A stretch of 64,000 nt of DNA, taken from assembly GCA_041653615.1 (NCBI GenBank), contig JBAZEZ010000003.1, forward strand, positions 66,102 through 130,101, read 5' to 3'. Numbering within the stretch: position 1 is the first letter of the stretch; each line of letters starts with the position of its first letter. Under the pieces are notes generated by a model, which searched no databases, was not told where the DNA came from, and was given only the letters and a program-made list of their open reading frames with translations. Position numbers and translations under genes: made by a program. Shown piece by piece: positions 33,097-41,837 of the stretch. The DNA comes from JAHJUB01 sp041653615 [NCBI: Candidatus Ratteibacteria bacterium]. GTDB taxonomy: Bacteria > Ratteibacteria > UBA8468 > MWAK01.

Positions 33097-35049
33097 ATGA
33101 GGAACATTCTAAAAATATTTCTGGTTGTGGGTTTATTCCTGATTTTTGCTTCAGGTTGTGCCTCCCGGGCGGTGGAAACAAAAGAAGCACCGGTACAGCC
33201 GATTCCGGTTGCGGTAAATCCGCCGCCGAACGCGGCGCTTCCGACCGACGCTTCGGTGAAGGCTGAATCCGAAGCGGCCAAAATTTACAAAGAGGGGCAA
33301 TCGGCTTACTGGCTCGGTAATTATACGGAGGCGATTTTTCTTTTTTCGCGGGTGAAGGCCGTTGATGCTAATTACAAGGCCAGAAGCGTGGAGACTTACC
33401 AGGGTTTGGCTGCCTACCGTTTGCTTGGTAAAAAATCGGGTGGAACTAAGGTATTCGTGGAGCCCACACCGGAAAATAAACCAAACAGTAAAATTTTAAT
33501 TAACGATGAAGAAGAGTGGCTTAACTTAGTCCGGGAAACGGAATCGATTTTACTGGACGCGTCTACTTACCTGGATAAGATACAAAAATCCGGAGAGGTG
33601 CCGGCCGAAAAACTGATTGACCCGAATTACTATTTGAAACAGGCCCGGCTATCTTTTGAACGCCGGGAGTATTTGGGTACCATTCATTACAGTTACCGGA
33701 TTAAAGAAACGATTATGGCGGCCTACAATGAAGTGGTGGAACCGGAAAGAAAACTCTTGGGAAAGATGGGTGATGCGCCGGTTACTCTTAACGTTACCGG
33801 ACTTGACCTCGCGGCGGCGTTACAGCAAATTTACAGCCTAACCGGTGTCAACATCGTTCTTTCCGCGGGTGTTTCCGGTAAGGTTACAATGAATGTAACG
33901 GAAATTCCGTTGCGGCAGGTTTTGGACCTGATGGTAGATATGAACGGCTTGAAATATGCCGAAAAGGATAATGTCATCCGGATTATGACCCCGGAAGAGT
34001 ATGAAAAGACCACCGCCGGACTGGCTATGCGTAACAAGAAGGTTTACCCGATCCATTATGCCGACGCCATGGCCGTGGCCAAGGTTATCCGTGACGCGAT
34101 GGGCATGGAGGGTGTTACCGCCGACGTAAGAAGTAATTCAGTCGTAGCCGACGCCAGCAGCAACCAGCAGGCCCAGGATATAGACAAGTTAGTTAAAGAA
34201 TTGGACATTCCTACCAGCCAGGTGTTGATTGAGGCGCAGTTGCTGGAGGTTACCTATACCGACGATAAATCCCTGGGCATCAATTTTTTGCTTCAAAGCA
34301 AAATGCTCGGTGATGTTCGGCTTTCCGGTCCCAGCTTTGGTACGGTTCCTTCAACCTTGCCGAGTGATGCCGCCAGCATATATTTCGGGCTTACCCACCG
34401 CGACTTTTCGGCAATTTTTAACGCCCTGGCAAGCGACGGAGAAGTGCGGTTGCTCCAGAGTCCGCGCATCATGGCCATTTCCGGTACCCCGGCCGTGATT
34501 ACGACCACAGAGCAATTTCCTTACGTTACTTCAACGGTGAGCGGCGGCTCTGCTACGGTCGCGCCGACCGTTACGAGTGTTTTGAACACGAAAGATGTTG
34601 GGACAACTTTTACGGTCACGCCTATAATCCAAGGTAATCGCACGGTTGCTTTAAACGTCAATTTAGTTGTTGACCGGGTTTCGGAGACTGTCGATGTGCC
34701 GATAATCAGCGGCAACCTGGTTTTAAGCCAAAAATATCCGTTGGTTGCATCCCGGAGCACTAGCCAAAACATTGTTCTTTGGGATGGGGAATCCCTGGTG
34801 GTCGGTGGAATTATGAGTAAAAATGATATTAAAAGCGAAACCAGATTTCCGGTTTTAGGCAAAATTCCCTTATTAGGCAACCTTTTCAAGCGGAGTTCAC
34901 TGAGTAAGAGGAACACCGAATTGATTCTTTTTCTGACCCCGCGCATTATTCAAACCTACGAAGAAGGTCGCACGCTTACTCGGGAATATGAAGCGCTGCC
35001 TGCCAACAAGGAACTAGAGAAGGGAATTATCGGGCAGAAGTGGTTTTAA
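33097..35049 (+). CDS. pilQ: Type IV pilus secretin, PilQ-like lipoprotein
   Basis: A 650-residue outer-membrane secretin. It starts with a lipoprotein signal (LIFASGC, lipidated C21) and a TPR-like helical region (about 60-205). A secretin/STN short domain (LNVTGLDLAAALQQIYSLTG near 230) and a further N-domain (KVYPIHYADAMAVAKVIRDAMG near 310) follow. The C-terminal gate and barrel domain contains QVLIEAQLLEV, VGTTFTVTPII and VVGGIMSKNDIKSETRFPVL. It forms the multimeric pore through which the pilus leaves the cell. GAAGGGGGTAGG precedes the ATG. Being a lipoprotein, it may not need a separate pilotin. Confidence 0.9.
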   Translation: MRNILKIFLVVGLFLIFASGCASRAVETKEAPVQPIPVAVNPPPNAALPTDASVKAESEAAKIYKEGQSAYWLGNYTEAIFLFSRVKAVDANYKARSVETYQGLAAYRLLGKKSGGTKVFVEPTPENKPNSKILINDEEEWLNLVRETESILLDASTYLDKIQKSGEVPAEKLIDPNYYLKQARLSFERREYLGTIHYSYRIKETIMAAYNEVVEPERKLLGKMGDAPVTLNVTGLDLAAALQQIYSLTGVNIVLSAGVSGKVTMNVTEIPLRQVLDLMVDMNGLKYAEKDNVIRIMTPEEYEKTTAGLAMRNKKVYPIHYADAMAVAKVIRDAMGMEGVTADVRSNSVVADASSNQQAQDIDKLVKELDIPTSQVLIEAQLLEVTYTDDKSLGINFLLQSKMLGDVRLSGPSFGTVPSTLPSDAASIYFGLTHRDFSAIFNALASDGEVRLLQSPRIMAISGTPAVITTTEQFPYVTSTVSGGSATVAPTVTSVLNTKDVGTTFTVTPIIQGNRTVALNVNLVVDRVSETVDVPIISGNLVLSQKYPLVASRSTSQNIVLWDGESLVVGGIMSKNDIKSETRFPVLGKIPLLGNLFKRSSLSKRNTELILFLTPRIIQTYEEGRTLTREYEALPANKELEKGIIGQKWF

Positions 35050-35072
35050 TTAAATTGAAGGAGGAACCAAAC

Positions 35073-35693
35073 ATGAAAAAAAGAGGATTTCCGGGTTTGC
35101 TTTTCTTAACCCTTTTTGCTTTTGCGGTAGTATGGGTGTCTAAAAGTGAGGGCGCCGTCGGCACTGCGCCAACGGTTGCAACCGTAACGAAGATAACTAA
35201 AGACGACATGGTTGGAATGATTAAACCGACGCTGGAAAAATATCTAACCAATCATCCTGACCCGCTGGTTCGCGTCTGGTCCATGGTTCTTTTGGTCAAC
35301 ACGGACAAAATTGACGAACAAAAGGTGTCCTCTATTCCGGTCCTGGTTTTGCAGTTGGGCAACAAGGATGAAAATATCCGGCAGATTGCGTTGAACAGCA
35401 TACGCGCGGCCCTTACTCTTGACGATAAAGAATGGAAAGGAATTATGGGGACGGTTTTTCGCACTATCGCCAAAACCACCAAGTATCCGGAAGAAGGAGT
35501 TAAAAAACTGGCAATTAAATCTTTAAGCATGCTCCAGGATTTAGACGAAGAATCGTTGAATTCCCTTGCGTTGCTTTTTGATTTGACGCAGGATTCAGAT
35601 CCGGAAATTCGCCAGGCCGCGCTCGAAGCTATCAACGGGATTTTGTCTTCTAAGGAAAAGAAGAGTTCTGTCGGCAGCGGTGGTGTTGGTTGA
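35073..35693 (+). CDS. Secreted HEAT-repeat protein in the pilus/secretion locus
   Basis: 206 residues from ATG 35073, chosen for AAGGAGG just upstream and because it starts a clear signal peptide (MKKRGFPGLLFLTLFAFAVV, cleavage near residue 27). The mature part is a run of helical pairs of HEAT type (for example DKIDEQKVSSIPVLVLQLGN and DPEIRQAALEAINGI). HEAT solenoids bind proteins, so a periplasmic adaptor role between the secretin and GspC is possible. It is not a standard component of either pilus or type II systems. It ends 37 bp before the gspC start that I chose. Confidence 0.75.
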   Translation: MKKRGFPGLLFLTLFAFAVVWVSKSEGAVGTAPTVATVTKITKDDMVGMIKPTLEKYLTNHPDPLVRVWSMVLLVNTDKIDEQKVSSIPVLVLQLGNKDENIRQIALNSIRAALTLDDKEWKGIMGTVFRTIAKTTKYPEEGVKKLAIKSLSMLQDLDEESLNSLALLFDLTQDSDPEIRQAALEAINGILSSKEKKSSVGSGGVG

Positions 35694-35730
35694 ATTGCGC
35701 CGGAATATCCCGGTAGCCGGTGAAAGGAAT

Positions 35731-36531
35731 ATGCTGAACAGTCTTCGAATTAATTTCCGAAAAATACTTTATTTTCAAGGTATTTTATTACTGGCCGGAA
35801 ACTATTCTCCGCTTTACCAAAGAGATATTTTTCACTTAACCCCGCCCCCGCCTCCGCCGAGAGTAGTGGAAGTGAAACCGATTATCAGGGAACCGCTTCT
35901 TTCGGAAATCGTGTTTCTGAAGGGGACGATTGTCGGTACCGGCGGCATTCCTTCTCTGGCGGTAATTGAAGATCGGCAGACGAGAAGTGAAAGTATCTAC
36001 CAGGAAGGTCAGGAGGTAGCCGGCGCCAGAATTGTCCGGATTGAAGTAGACGCGGTGAATTTTCTTGATAAAGAAGGCAAAGAAGTCGTTCTTGAGTCTT
36101 CTTCAACCGACGGAGCGACTGCCGGAAGGCCGGTTCGGAAACAGGTTATTACGGGGGTTAATCAGGCGCCGCCGGCTGTACCGGAAGTTATCCCGGAAAG
36201 CAAAATTTCGGTGAGCACTTTGGTAAGCTTAACGGACATTACCCGGCAGGTTGCTCAGAATCCGGCGGAGTTCCGGGATTTAAAAGTAGCGCCGGTCGTT
36301 TCCGAGGGGAAGGTATCCGGTTATCGGGTTAAGAATATTGCCGCCGGTTCTTTAGCGGCTCGATATGGCATTCAGAATGGGGACGTTGTTACTAAAGTAA
36401 ACGGAATTATCCTGGAGAAGCTTTCCCAGGTTAACGAAATATATCGTTCCATTAAGCCCGGAACGCCATTTGCGGTGGAAATTCTGCGGGCAGGCAATCC
36501 GCTTACCCTCAGTTTTAAACTCGCCCCTTAA
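35731..36531 (+). CDS. gspC: Type II secretion GspC-like protein with HR and PDZ domains
   Basis: 266 residues from ATG 35731 (GAAAGGAAT upstream); a reading from 35680 would overlap the previous gene. An N-terminal hydrophobic anchor (LYFQGILLLAGNYSPLY) and a proline run (PPPPPP) lead to the homology region (FLKGTIVGTGGIPSLAVIED, about 60-120). A C-terminal PDZ domain follows (GYRVKNIAAGSLAARYGIQN, about 195-266). This is the GspC order. GspC links the inner-membrane platform to the GspD secretin, which is the next gene. Confidence 0.85.
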   Translation: MLNSLRINFRKILYFQGILLLAGNYSPLYQRDIFHLTPPPPPPRVVEVKPIIREPLLSEIVFLKGTIVGTGGIPSLAVIEDRQTRSESIYQEGQEVAGARIVRIEVDAVNFLDKEGKEVVLESSSTDGATAGRPVRKQVITGVNQAPPAVPEVIPESKISVSTLVSLTDITRQVAQNPAEFRDLKVAPVVSEGKVSGYRVKNIAAGSLAARYGIQNGDVVTKVNGIILEKLSQVNEIYRSIKPGTPFAVEILRAGNPLTLSFKLAP

Positions 36532-36567
36532 AACACGTGAGCGGTGAATGGGGAGAATATTTGTAGA

Positions 36568-38280
36568 ATGAAAATCACGATAAGGAAAAGAACTAAACCG
36601 CGTGTTGCGATAATCGGGTCAAAATTATTTCTTGTTTTTGTCCTGTTGTTGTTTGTTGTTAGTGCCGTAAACCCGGTTTCTTTTTCCGCCGAGACTGCCG
36701 TTGAGAACCAAACCATATCCATCGCTTTTCCAGCCGTGGATATAAAGACGTTCATCCAGACGATGAACTTTTATCTCGGCAAGAATTTTGTCCCTCCCCC
36801 GAATTTTGGCGCAACGGTAACTGTCTATTCCGCTAAACCGATTCCCATCAAGGAGGCGGAGGCTGTTTTCTACTCCATTTTGAACCGTTACGGGCTTACG
36901 TTGGTTCCGGCCGGTGAAGTGGTTAACATTATTCCGCTGGCCGACGCAAAGGGCACAAATATAGAAGTTAGCGTTGGTTCCGACCCGGAGCAACTGGTTG
37001 TTTTTGGGGATAAAATCATTCATCAAATTGTGCCTCTTTCTTACGCCAAGGCGGCTGATTTGGCGCCGTTTCTGCAAAAATTTTCTTCCAAGAGCAGCGG
37101 GAGCGTGGATCCGGATGCCAAGACCAATACTTTGATAATCACCGATGTCGCCAGTAATGTGCGCAAACTGCTTTTAATGGTGAAGCAATTTGACCAACCC
37201 GCGCCTCCGAGTCAGGAGGCAATGCATATCGTCACGTTGCAGAATAAGGACGCCACGGTGATGGCTAATGAGTTAACTTTGGCCATGGCTCAACAAAAAA
37301 GCAGGTCGCCTCGGCCCGGTGAATCCGCCGTGGAACAGGTTAACATCAGTTCCAGCCCATCATCAAACGCCTTAATCATTACCGCCAATCCGGAAGCCTA
37401 TGCTTCTTTGGAGAAGATTATCAAGGAACTTGACCGAAGACCCAGTCAAGTCAGGATTGAGGCGCTGGTGGCTGAAGTGAGTGGAAGTTTGGTTAGGGAA
37501 TTCGGTGTCCAGTGGCAATTCTTTGAAGGCGCGACAGACACTTATCGCGGATTTGGTTCGATGGGCGGGACTGTCGGCGCCACTGATTTGGCGACGCTGA
37601 CGGCCGGCCTCCAGCCAACCGGGCTTATTGCCGGCGTAATTAGAGGCAAAGATTTTCCTTTTAATATCGGCGCGCTCATAAAATTGTATGGCTCTAACAG
37701 CAACTTTAAAATCCTTTCCAATCCGCAGATAACCGCGATGGATAACATCGAAGCGGTAATTTCGGTGGGTAACAATATTCCCTACACCAAACAGATTACT
37801 TATGCGACTTCAACTACGGACCAGGGGTTACCGACCCAGAGTTTTGATTACAAGGATGTAGGCATAACCCTTAAGATTACCCCGCATATCAGCGAAGACC
37901 GTCATGTTAGATTGATAATCAACGAAGAAGTAAAGAAAGTGATATCCGCTTCTGTTTCTGTTTCCGGAACCGCCGTTCTCGCGCCGACCATCGCTACCCG
38001 TTCCGCTCAAAGCAGTGTTATCGTTAACGACCGGGAGACTCTGGTATTGGGTGGTTTGACCAGTGATAACAGTGACGAAACGATGGAGAAAGTTCCCTTT
38101 TTCGGGGACATTCCTCTCCTGGGGTACTTTTTCCGTCATAAGGTCAAAAGTAATGACCAGACCAGCCTCTACATTTTTATTACTCCCACCGTAATCACCG
38201 CCGACGAAAAATCTTCCGTTATCACCGATATCACCGAACAGAGCAAGGCCGCTTTAAAAAAGAGCGGCGCGGCAAAATGA
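36568..38280 (+). CDS. gspD: Type II secretion secretin GspD
   Basis: 570 residues from ATG 36568; an in-frame GTG at 36544 is possible but has no better ribosome site. A signal peptide (SKLFLVFVLLLFVVSAVNPVS) is followed by N-domains N0 (ISIAFPAVDIKTFIQTMNFY), N1 (HQIVPLSYAKAADLAPFLQKF) and N2 (MHIVTLQNKDATVMANEL). The secretin barrel has RIEALVAEVSG, VGNNIPYTKQIT, DVGITLKITPHI and VLGGLTSDN. It forms the outer-membrane channel for folded substrates. It is a second, non-lipoprotein secretin 1.5 kb from the PilQ-like one. Its end overlaps gspE by 4 bp. Confidence 0.93.
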   Translation: MKITIRKRTKPRVAIIGSKLFLVFVLLLFVVSAVNPVSFSAETAVENQTISIAFPAVDIKTFIQTMNFYLGKNFVPPPNFGATVTVYSAKPIPIKEAEAVFYSILNRYGLTLVPAGEVVNIIPLADAKGTNIEVSVGSDPEQLVVFGDKIIHQIVPLSYAKAADLAPFLQKFSSKSSGSVDPDAKTNTLIITDVASNVRKLLLMVKQFDQPAPPSQEAMHIVTLQNKDATVMANELTLAMAQQKSRSPRPGESAVEQVNISSSPSSNALIITANPEAYASLEKIIKELDRRPSQVRIEALVAEVSGSLVREFGVQWQFFEGATDTYRGFGSMGGTVGATDLATLTAGLQPTGLIAGVIRGKDFPFNIGALIKLYGSNSNFKILSNPQITAMDNIEAVISVGNNIPYTKQITYATSTTDQGLPTQSFDYKDVGITLKITPHISEDRHVRLIINEEVKKVISASVSVSGTAVLAPTIATRSAQSSVIVNDRETLVLGGLTSDNSDETMEKVPFFGDIPLLGYFFRHKVKSNDQTSLYIFITPTVITADEKSSVITDITEQSKAALKKSGAAK

Positions 38281-39971
38281 AGATAGGCGAAATTCTTGTC
38301 AGCCGCGGTCTTCTCGCCCAAGCCGTTCTAGAGAAAGCCCTTTCCGTTCAAAAAGAAAAACCCCAGCAGCGAATTAGCGAAATCCTTATGGAAATGGGCG
38401 CTTTTGGCGAAGAAGAGCTCTTTTCCGGTCTGTCGGAGCAGCTGGGAATTCCATTTAAAAAGAATTTTCAAGCCTTTTTTGCTTCCGACCTGGTTGGCTT
38501 GATTTCGTTTGATTCCTGGCAGCGCTGGAAAGCGGTACCAATCAGGGAGGAAGGAAAAATTTTTGTCGTGTCCGCCGACCCGTTACGTCTTCCCCGGCTT
38601 GAGATTGAGGAAGGATTAAAATCTTCGGTTAATCTTGCTTTTGGTTTAACCCCGGAAATTATTGAACTTTTGGAGCGCAATTACTGGCGTCCCAGCCAGA
38701 AAAAGGCGCGCGGGGATATTTCTTCGGTTACGCTGGAAGCGCCTGGAGTTGTCGCGGGCGGCAGCGATTCCCCCACAACCGGGGTTGTTGTAAACGGTTC
38801 TACTCGGGAAAACCTGCTGGACCTTGCCAACAAAGCGCCGGTTATTCGGATGGTCAACCAGGCTATTTTCCAGGCTCTTCAGCAGGGCGCCAGCGATATT
38901 CATCTTCAACCCCAAGAGAATGAATTTCGGGTCAGGTACCGCATCGATGGGGTTTTGCACGATATGTTTAAACTGCCGGCCGCGATGCAGCCGGCAGTTA
39001 TTTCCCGCATTAAAATTCTGTCCGGCCTGAACATCGCGGAACGCCGCCTGCCGCAGGACGGGCGTACCACCGTCCACCTGGAAGGCCGTCCGATTGATAT
39101 CAGGGTTTCTATTTTACCCACTTATTGGGGGGAGGCGGCGGTTTTGCGTCTCCTGGACCAGGCCTCCTTCCTCTTTTCCCTTCCGACGCTGGGATTTTAC
39201 ACTGACGAGTTGGAACTGATGGAAAAATTTATCTCTTCCGACCACGGAATCATCTTGCTGACCGGGCCCACCGGAAGCGGCAAGACAACCACACTTTACG
39301 CCGCTTTGCAGAAGATAAATCTTCCCGGCCGCAACATTATTACGCTGGAGGACCCGGTTGAATACCAGATTCCTGGGTTAAGCCAGATTCAGGTAAATTC
39401 GATAATCGGGCTCTCTTTTGCCGCTGCTTTGCGTTCTGTTCTTCGTCATGACCCGGATGTTTTGATGGTCGGAGAAATCCGCGACCGGGAAACAGCCGAT
39501 ATGGCTATCCAGGCCAGCTTGACCGGCCATCTGGTTTTCTCCACGCTGCACACAAACGATGCGGCCAGCGCGGTTACCCGGTTGATGGAAGTGGGCATTG
39601 AACCGTATCTTATTTCTTCTTCCGTTCTGGCGGTTATCGCCCAGCGGTTAGTGCGTTTAATTTGCAATTATTGCAAGGAACCGGTTCCGGCAAGCGAGAT
39701 TCCGGTCGCGTCATTCCCGCCGGGAACGACCATCTTCCGCGGCCGGGGATGTGAACATTGTTTTCAAACCGGATACCGGGGCCGCACCGGAATTTTCGAG
39801 TTTTTTATTCTTGATGACGTAATTAGGCGCCAAATTTTAGAGAAGAAACCATCGCAGGAATTAAAGGAACACATGAATAAAAAAGGAATGCGTACCTTGC
39901 GTGCTTCCGGAGAAAAGAAAATCTTGGAAGGTTTGACGACTTTGGAAGAGGTTTTGCGCGTCACCAGTTAA
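38277..39971 (+). CDS. gspE: Type II secretion ATPase GspE
   Basis: A 564-residue assembly ATPase with an N-terminal MshEN-like domain (MKIGEILVSRGLLAQAVLEK) and a catalytic core: Walker A GPTGSGKTTTLYAAL near 330, Walker B DVLMVGEIRDRETAD near 394. The zinc motif is CNYCKEP...CEHCFQTGYRG near 463-505. It is a paralogue of PilB at 2122. Start overlaps gspD (ATGA). With gspF downstream it drives pseudopilus extension for secretion. Assignment as GspE rather than a second PilB rests on linkage to gspC and gspD. Confidence 0.93.
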   Translation: MKIGEILVSRGLLAQAVLEKALSVQKEKPQQRISEILMEMGAFGEEELFSGLSEQLGIPFKKNFQAFFASDLVGLISFDSWQRWKAVPIREEGKIFVVSADPLRLPRLEIEEGLKSSVNLAFGLTPEIIELLERNYWRPSQKKARGDISSVTLEAPGVVAGGSDSPTTGVVVNGSTRENLLDLANKAPVIRMVNQAIFQALQQGASDIHLQPQENEFRVRYRIDGVLHDMFKLPAAMQPAVISRIKILSGLNIAERRLPQDGRTTVHLEGRPIDIRVSILPTYWGEAAVLRLLDQASFLFSLPTLGFYTDELELMEKFISSDHGIILLTGPTGSGKTTTLYAALQKINLPGRNIITLEDPVEYQIPGLSQIQVNSIIGLSFAAALRSVLRHDPDVLMVGEIRDRETADMAIQASLTGHLVFSTLHTNDAASAVTRLMEVGIEPYLISSSVLAVIAQRLVRLICNYCKEPVPASEIPVASFPPGTTIFRGRGCEHCFQTGYRGRTGIFEFFILDDVIRRQILEKKPSQELKEHMNKKGMRTLRASGEKKILEGLTTLEEVLRVTS

Positions 39972-39974
39972 AAA

Positions 39975-40114
39975 ATGATGTCATTCCCGTATGTTTTAAA
40001 CGGGAATCCACACCGTTAGATGTTTGATCTTAGCTTACTATTCGCCTTCGCCAAGGCTACGGCGAGACAAAGCACGCGGGAGATGACAAGTAGGGGAGGG
40101 GCTACGTCCCCTCC
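39975..40114. repeat. REP-like compound repeat between gspE and gspF
   Basis: TGTCATTCCCGTATG...CGGGAATCCACA (39978 onward) and CGCGGGAGATGACAAG (40076-40091) form an inverted pair. This is followed by a hairpin GGGGAGGGGCTACGTCCCCTCCC (40093-40115). The segment CTTCGCCAAGGCTACGGCGAGACAAAG between them is itself palindromic. It sits where the gspF ribosome-binding site would be. Confidence 0.68.
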
Positions 40115-40123
40115 CATTTTAAA

Positions 40124-41323
40124 ATGCCCCTATTCCATTATTCGTGTTTTGACCGGAGCGGTCGTCGCGTCAAAGGTGAAATTGAAGCCGCCGATTCTGA
40201 CGAATGTCGGTTGGCGCTGAAGAACCGGAACCTGTTTCCCGTAGAATTTCAAGTCGCGGAGGAACGAAAAAAAATATTTTCCCGGGGCCGAAAAACAAAT
40301 TCGGAGGAAACCACCGCTTCCCTGCGTCAATTGGCGTCGTTGATTGACAGTCATATTCCGATCGTAGAAGCAGTCGAAACAGTTGCGCCCCAGATTAAGG
40401 ACCCCGCTTTATCCCGCGCCTTCCGCAATTTATCCGAATCGCTGCGTCGTGGAACTCTGTTTTCGGAGGCACTGCGCCGAGAACAGGTGTTTCCGGCCGC
40501 CTTGCCGGAATTGGCGGCTGCTTCGGAAGCAAGCGGGACGCTCGGGTCGACCCTTTCCGAGTTTGCCCGTTCGGAGGAAGCCGCTTTACGCTTGAGGCGC
40601 AGGGTAATCAACAGCCTGGTTTATCCGATTTTTCTGGCCGGAATTTCCCTGGTGGTTCTGCTTTTTCTTTTCCTGGTAGTGTTGCCCAAGGTCAGCGCCG
40701 TTTTTGCGGAAAGTGGGGTTCTGCTTCCGGCTTTTACCCGTTTCACCCTTTCTTTTGTTTTATTTCTCAAACGCTTTGGAATCCTGGTATTGATTCTGTT
40801 GATTTTTTTATATTTTTGGTGGCATCAGCATCAAGGTAATCAGAAGGGCAGAGAGTATTTTTGGCGGATGCTGGGACGTTTGCCGATAGCGAAAGAACTT
40901 TCCCGGAAACATTCCCTGGCGCTTTTTGCCAGAAACCTTTCCGTTCTTCACGGGGGCGGCGTAAGGTTGATTGAAGCTATGCATCTGGTTTCCATGGTTA
41001 TTCCCGACCCGCTATTCCGGAAAGAATTAAAGGTTGTTGAGCATGATTTAAGCCGGGGGATTTCTCTGAACCTGGCGTTAAACAACAATTCTCATTTTCC
41101 GCCTTTTATCGTTCAAATGGCCAGGGTAGGGGAGGAGACCGGGGAGCTTGCGGAGATGATGGAAAAGGCCGCTCTGCATTACGAAGAGGAGTTAGAAACC
41201 GGGTTGACCAGGCTGGTGGCGCTATTGGAACCGACGATGATTGTGGTTATGGGGATTCTGGTTGGCGGAATCGTGATTTCGGTTCTCCTGCCAATTTTTG
41301 AGATGAGCCGAATCATTAAGTAA
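40124..41323 (+). CDS. gspF: Type II secretion platform protein GspF
   Basis: A 399-residue membrane protein with the PLFHYSCFDRSGRRVKGEIE N-terminus and two T2SSF domains (about 60-185 and 260-390). Transmembrane helices lie near residues 165-190 (FLAGISLVVLLFLFLVVLP), 210-230 and 370-395. SEASGTLGSTL and GEETGELAEMM are the paired family motifs. It anchors GspE at the inner membrane. No Shine-Dalgarno is visible because a GC-rich hairpin lies 8 bp upstream, so translation may depend on coupling or be weak. It is a paralogue of PilC at the left edge. Confidence 0.93.
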   Translation: MPLFHYSCFDRSGRRVKGEIEAADSDECRLALKNRNLFPVEFQVAEERKKIFSRGRKTNSEETTASLRQLASLIDSHIPIVEAVETVAPQIKDPALSRAFRNLSESLRRGTLFSEALRREQVFPAALPELAAASEASGTLGSTLSEFARSEEAALRLRRRVINSLVYPIFLAGISLVVLLFLFLVVLPKVSAVFAESGVLLPAFTRFTLSFVLFLKRFGILVLILLIFLYFWWHQHQGNQKGREYFWRMLGRLPIAKELSRKHSLALFARNLSVLHGGGVRLIEAMHLVSMVIPDPLFRKELKVVEHDLSRGISLNLALNNNSHFPPFIVQMARVGEETGELAEMMEKAALHYEEELETGLTRLVALLEPTMIVVMGILVGGIVISVLLPIFEMSRIIK

Positions 41324-41364
41324 TTATTCACGTTCACTGTTTTTGAAAAGGAGGAAACATCAGA

Positions 41365-41703
41365 CTGCCGAAAAAGATTAAGGACTTGATCGAAATTTTG
41401 GAAGAAAAACACGCTAAAAATGTGGTTATTTTGAAATTATCCCGAGTGGCAACTTTCACTGATTATTTCATTATTTGCAGTGCGGAGAGCATCTCTCAGG
41501 TGAAAGCGATTGCGGAGGAAGTAGCTCTTCGTTTGCCCCGGAAAAATCACCTGGGTAAAGAAGGTTTTCCGGCAAGTTCCTGGGTCCTGCTTGATTACGG
41601 GGATTTTATCCTGCACGTATTTCTGCCGGAATCGCGTAAGTTTTACAATTTGGAACGAATCTGGTCCGACGCGCCGTTGGAAACTGTGAAGAGTGAATCA
41701 TAG
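41365..41703 (+). CDS. rsfS: Ribosomal silencing factor RsfS
   Basis: An RsfS/YbeB/Iojap protein that binds ribosomal protein uL14 and blocks subunit joining in slow growth. The motifs VATFTDYFIICSAES and FPASSWVLLDYGDFILHVF are diagnostic. There is no ATG in frame. A CTG at 41365 lies 10 bp behind AGGAGG and gives the full N-terminal helix (PKKIKDLIEILEEKHAKN). The alternative TTG at 41386 has no proper spacing. I prefer CTG, giving 112 residues. Downstream of gspF by 41 bp. Confidence 0.9.
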   Translation: MPKKIKDLIEILEEKHAKNVVILKLSRVATFTDYFIICSAESISQVKAIAEEVALRLPRKNHLGKEGFPASSWVLLDYGDFILHVFLPESRKFYNLERIWSDAPLETVKSES

Positions 41704-41768
41704 CACTAAAAAATAGCCTGTTTTTTTATTCCTACCAATTTTTCCTATCACAAATTTACTCCTCCCCC

Positions 41769-41796
41769 TTGACAAGACCAGGGTAGTATGTATTAC
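41769..41796 (+). promoter_or_regulatory. Promoter upstream of the HTH gene
   Basis: A perfect TTGACA (41769-41774), 16 bp, then TATTAC (41791-41796). The -10 box runs into the first of the 9-bp direct repeats, so a protein bound to the repeats would block initiation. Confidence 0.5.
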
Positions 41797-41836
41797 AATC
41801 ATTACAATCATTACAATCATTACAATCAGTACAAAT
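41792..41836 (+). repeat. Tandem 9-bp direct repeats ATTACAATC (operator-like)
   Basis: Four perfect tandem copies of ATTACAATC (41792-41827) and a fifth degenerate unit, AGTACAAAT, end one base before the ATG at 41838. The array overlaps the likely -10 region and occupies the whole leader. An autoregulatory operator for the small HTH protein is the simplest reading. Confidence 0.8.
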
Positions 41837-41837
41837 T

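Noticed and set aside
41792-41836. CRISPR array
   Set aside because: The units are contiguous 9-mers without spacers and there are no cas genes.
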